A DNA stretch of 64,000 nt from Yarrowia lipolytica. Taxonomy: Eukaryota > Ascomycota > Dipodascomycetes > Dipodascales. Positions 62,449-64,000 of this stretch are shown here, one piece after another (the stretch's first letter is position 1; every line of letters begins with the position of its first letter). The notes beneath the pieces were generated by a model. It saw nothing but the letters and a program-made list of their open reading frames with translations. It was not told the origin of the DNA and did not search any database. A program made the position numbers and the translations under genes. The stretch spans positions 124,001 through 188,000 of the forward strand of contig NC_090770.1 in NCBI RefSeq assembly GCF_001761485.1. Direction: 5' to 3'.

Positions 62449-63397
62449 GGTGGTGGGTGATGGTGGCGACCTGGCGGTGTTTCGTGTCGTTGAGAGTGTC
62501 GTGGGAGTGGTGTGGTTAGTCGGTGGTGTTGCTTGCCAATTATAAATACCACGCCAGTCCCCTTTCGAAACCCTCTATTCAAACCCTCTTGTTTCACCTT
62601 CTGACAGCAGGTCTAAGCCGTGCAGCGCAGCTGAAACGCACAGTTAACTCTGTTTCGCGGGCAGGTGATCAGACGAGCGGACTCGGGGGAAGCTTCTGAA
62701 CAGTGACGACGACAGGCGACATGGAACTGACATGAACACCATGGCATCACCGATGTCATTTCCCAATTGATGGGTTTCGTTTCCATTTCTCCCCGATTTT
62801 CGCCGACTTTCGCCGATTTTTCACCAATATCACTCGGTGATCGACTGGACCAAGGCAATTCAAACCACTCTCAACCAACACCAACCAACACACGCCGTCC
62901 ATCGACGCTCACAGACAATCAAATGAGCCATACACTCACAGCCCCCGTGTTCCAATTATAAAATGAGACATGGGGCCCAATTATTACGCCATTGTACGCA
63001 TGGGGTTTGCCACACACAGCATACCACAATATACAGTGTCTGATACGAGGAAAGCGTACATCTGAGTACACGGTGGCAGAAGGATGAAAGAACATGTTGG
63101 GGGATTCAATTCGGTACCTCGAAGCAATAAGCCAAATAAACGAGCTTGGTAAACATCTTGAACCCACTCCGCCCATCTTTTAATTATCGTGAAGGACCAT
63201 TGCTGCCAATGATCCTGCACAGTGGCTCGCCTACATCCAACCATGCCCTCCAACCCATTCAGTCAGAGAGCCCGAGACATAAAGGCAAAGATCGCTTGTT
63301 TGGGAAATAAATATTCTATACACTGCGGTGTGTAGAGGAGCCATTGTATACTTTCTCTGAAGGAAATCGAGCATCAGTCTTCATCACTCGTCACTCG
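62449..63397. other. Intergenic region left of the right-edge gene
   Basis: The left part is the promoter of the I9 gene, with a TATA-like element near 62539-62547; the rest is ordinary sequence up to the 3' end of the right-edge gene. No gene is supported. Confidence 0.6.
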
Positions 63398-64000
63398 TCA
63401 TCTCCTCTCGTAAACCCTCATGTCCTCGTCCACAGCAACCTCCTTGGTGCCATACTGAACAGCAATTTTAATGCCCTCCATGGTCTCAACATCCAGAAAC
63501 ACATGATCCGTTTCTTGGAAAGGTCTGTGAAGGTAAATGTACTTTTGGTACGTGTTCTCCGTGCTCAACAAAACCTCGTCCTCAAATGTGCGGTTGATGT
63601 TGATACGTTTCTTGACCAGCAAAACCGCCCAGTTTTCGTCCTCCTCTTCAAACCGGTGTCTGATAGTGTTGGACACTCGTCGGGCAAGTGGAGTGCGATA
63701 CTGACGTGTCGCGGTTGTCTCTGCATCCCCCGTCTCCTTCATTTGGGGCAAATAGCGCAGTTTCTTGGCCAGAAAATTCACGTAGACGTTTCTATCGATC
63801 GCCAAAACCACCCAGGGACCACAAAAGACCACAGTCGCGTTCCAGTTGCTCACCCCGTGGAAACAGTTCCAGATCTCGCCCGTCTCACAGTCAAAAATGG
63901 CAATATTGGTCTGCAAGTAGAGACAGTAGATGGACGCAGAGATGCGTGAAAAGGAGTTAATGAAGCTGCGCGTAGGAACAAACCATTTGGGCGGGAACCT
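63398..64000 (-). CDS. C-terminal part of an unknown protein, cut by the window edge
   Basis: The frame is open from the right edge to the stop at 63398, giving at least 200 residues; the start lies outside the window. The visible part begins RFPPKWFVPTRSFINSF and includes repeats of beta-strand character such as NIAIFDCETGEIWNCFHGVSNWNATVVFCGPWVVLAID, which resemble beta-propeller blades as found in F-box or WD-like proteins. A charged, less ordered stretch follows, then YQKYIYLHRPFQETDHVFLDVETMEGIKIAVQYGTKEVAVDEDMRVYERR. No family is recognised, and the propeller idea is weak. Confidence 0.7.
   Translation of the reverse strand, partial: RFPPKWFVPTRSFINSFSRISASIYCLYLQTNIAIFDCETGEIWNCFHGVSNWNATVVFCGPWVVLAIDRNVYVNFLAKKLRYLPQMKETGDAETTATRQYRTPLARRVSNTIRHRFEEEDENWAVLLVKKRININRTFEDEVLLSTENTYQKYIYLHRPFQETDHVFLDVETMEGIKIAVQYGTKEVAVDEDMRVYERR

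Overview
The window reads as nuclear DNA of a yeast very close to or identical with Yarrowia lipolytica. The grounds are: long intron-poor genes with heavy CGA use for arginine; splice signals of the Yarrowia type (GTGAGT donor, CTAAC branch point only a few bases before the AG); wide intergenic regions full of GTAC-rich and CACGTG motifs; intron-bearing tRNA-Leu genes including a CAG (CUG) isoacceptor; and two copies of CCCTGACTAA, the telomeric repeat of this species. The organism name is inferred from these features and from family knowledge. No search was run.

Layout from left to right: a bacterial-looking GNAT acetyltransferase (-); a ZRT3-type vacuolar zinc transporter (+); a VPH2/VMA12-type V-ATPase assembly factor (+); an 8.5 kb gene-free stretch with a TTAGGG-rich patch; an ENA-type sodium P-ATPase (+); a CECR5/YKR070W-type HAD hydrolase (+); a TMC1-like AN1 zinc-finger protein (-); a BAG-domain co-chaperone (+) that is frameshifted here; OHCU decarboxylase of urate breakdown (-); MET1-type uroporphyrinogen III methyltransferase (-); a beta-lactamase-fold serine hydrolase with a peroxisomal tail (+); three tRNA-Leu genes; an alpha-arrestin (+); HAT2, MCM5 and ASF1, all on the minus strand; RIC1 (+) tail to tail with complex I subunit NB4M (-); an epoxide-hydrolase-like enzyme with a peroxisomal tail (+); a secreted I9 inhibitor-like protein (-); and the C-terminal part of an unknown gene cut by the right edge.

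Functional themes: (1) HAT2, MCM5 and ASF1 act in histone supply and DNA replication, lie within about 7 kb, and each has an ACGCGT box 60-75 bp before its start codon, which suggests shared G1/S control. (2) Several stress genes carry matching sites upstream: a perfect heat-shock element for the BAG protein, PACE-like sites for the TMC1 homologue, and an adjoining CACGTG plus TGTGGC pair for MET1. (3) Two hydrolases end in SKL and are probably peroxisomal. (4) ASF1, RIC1 and NB4M are spliced: RIC1 has a terminal intron that changes its C-terminus, and NB4M ends in a three-codon exon after a 926-base intron.

The only transposon trace recognised is a decayed Fot1/pogo-type DNA transposon near 48.5-49.7 kb. 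No rRNA, CRISPR array or retroelement was recognised.
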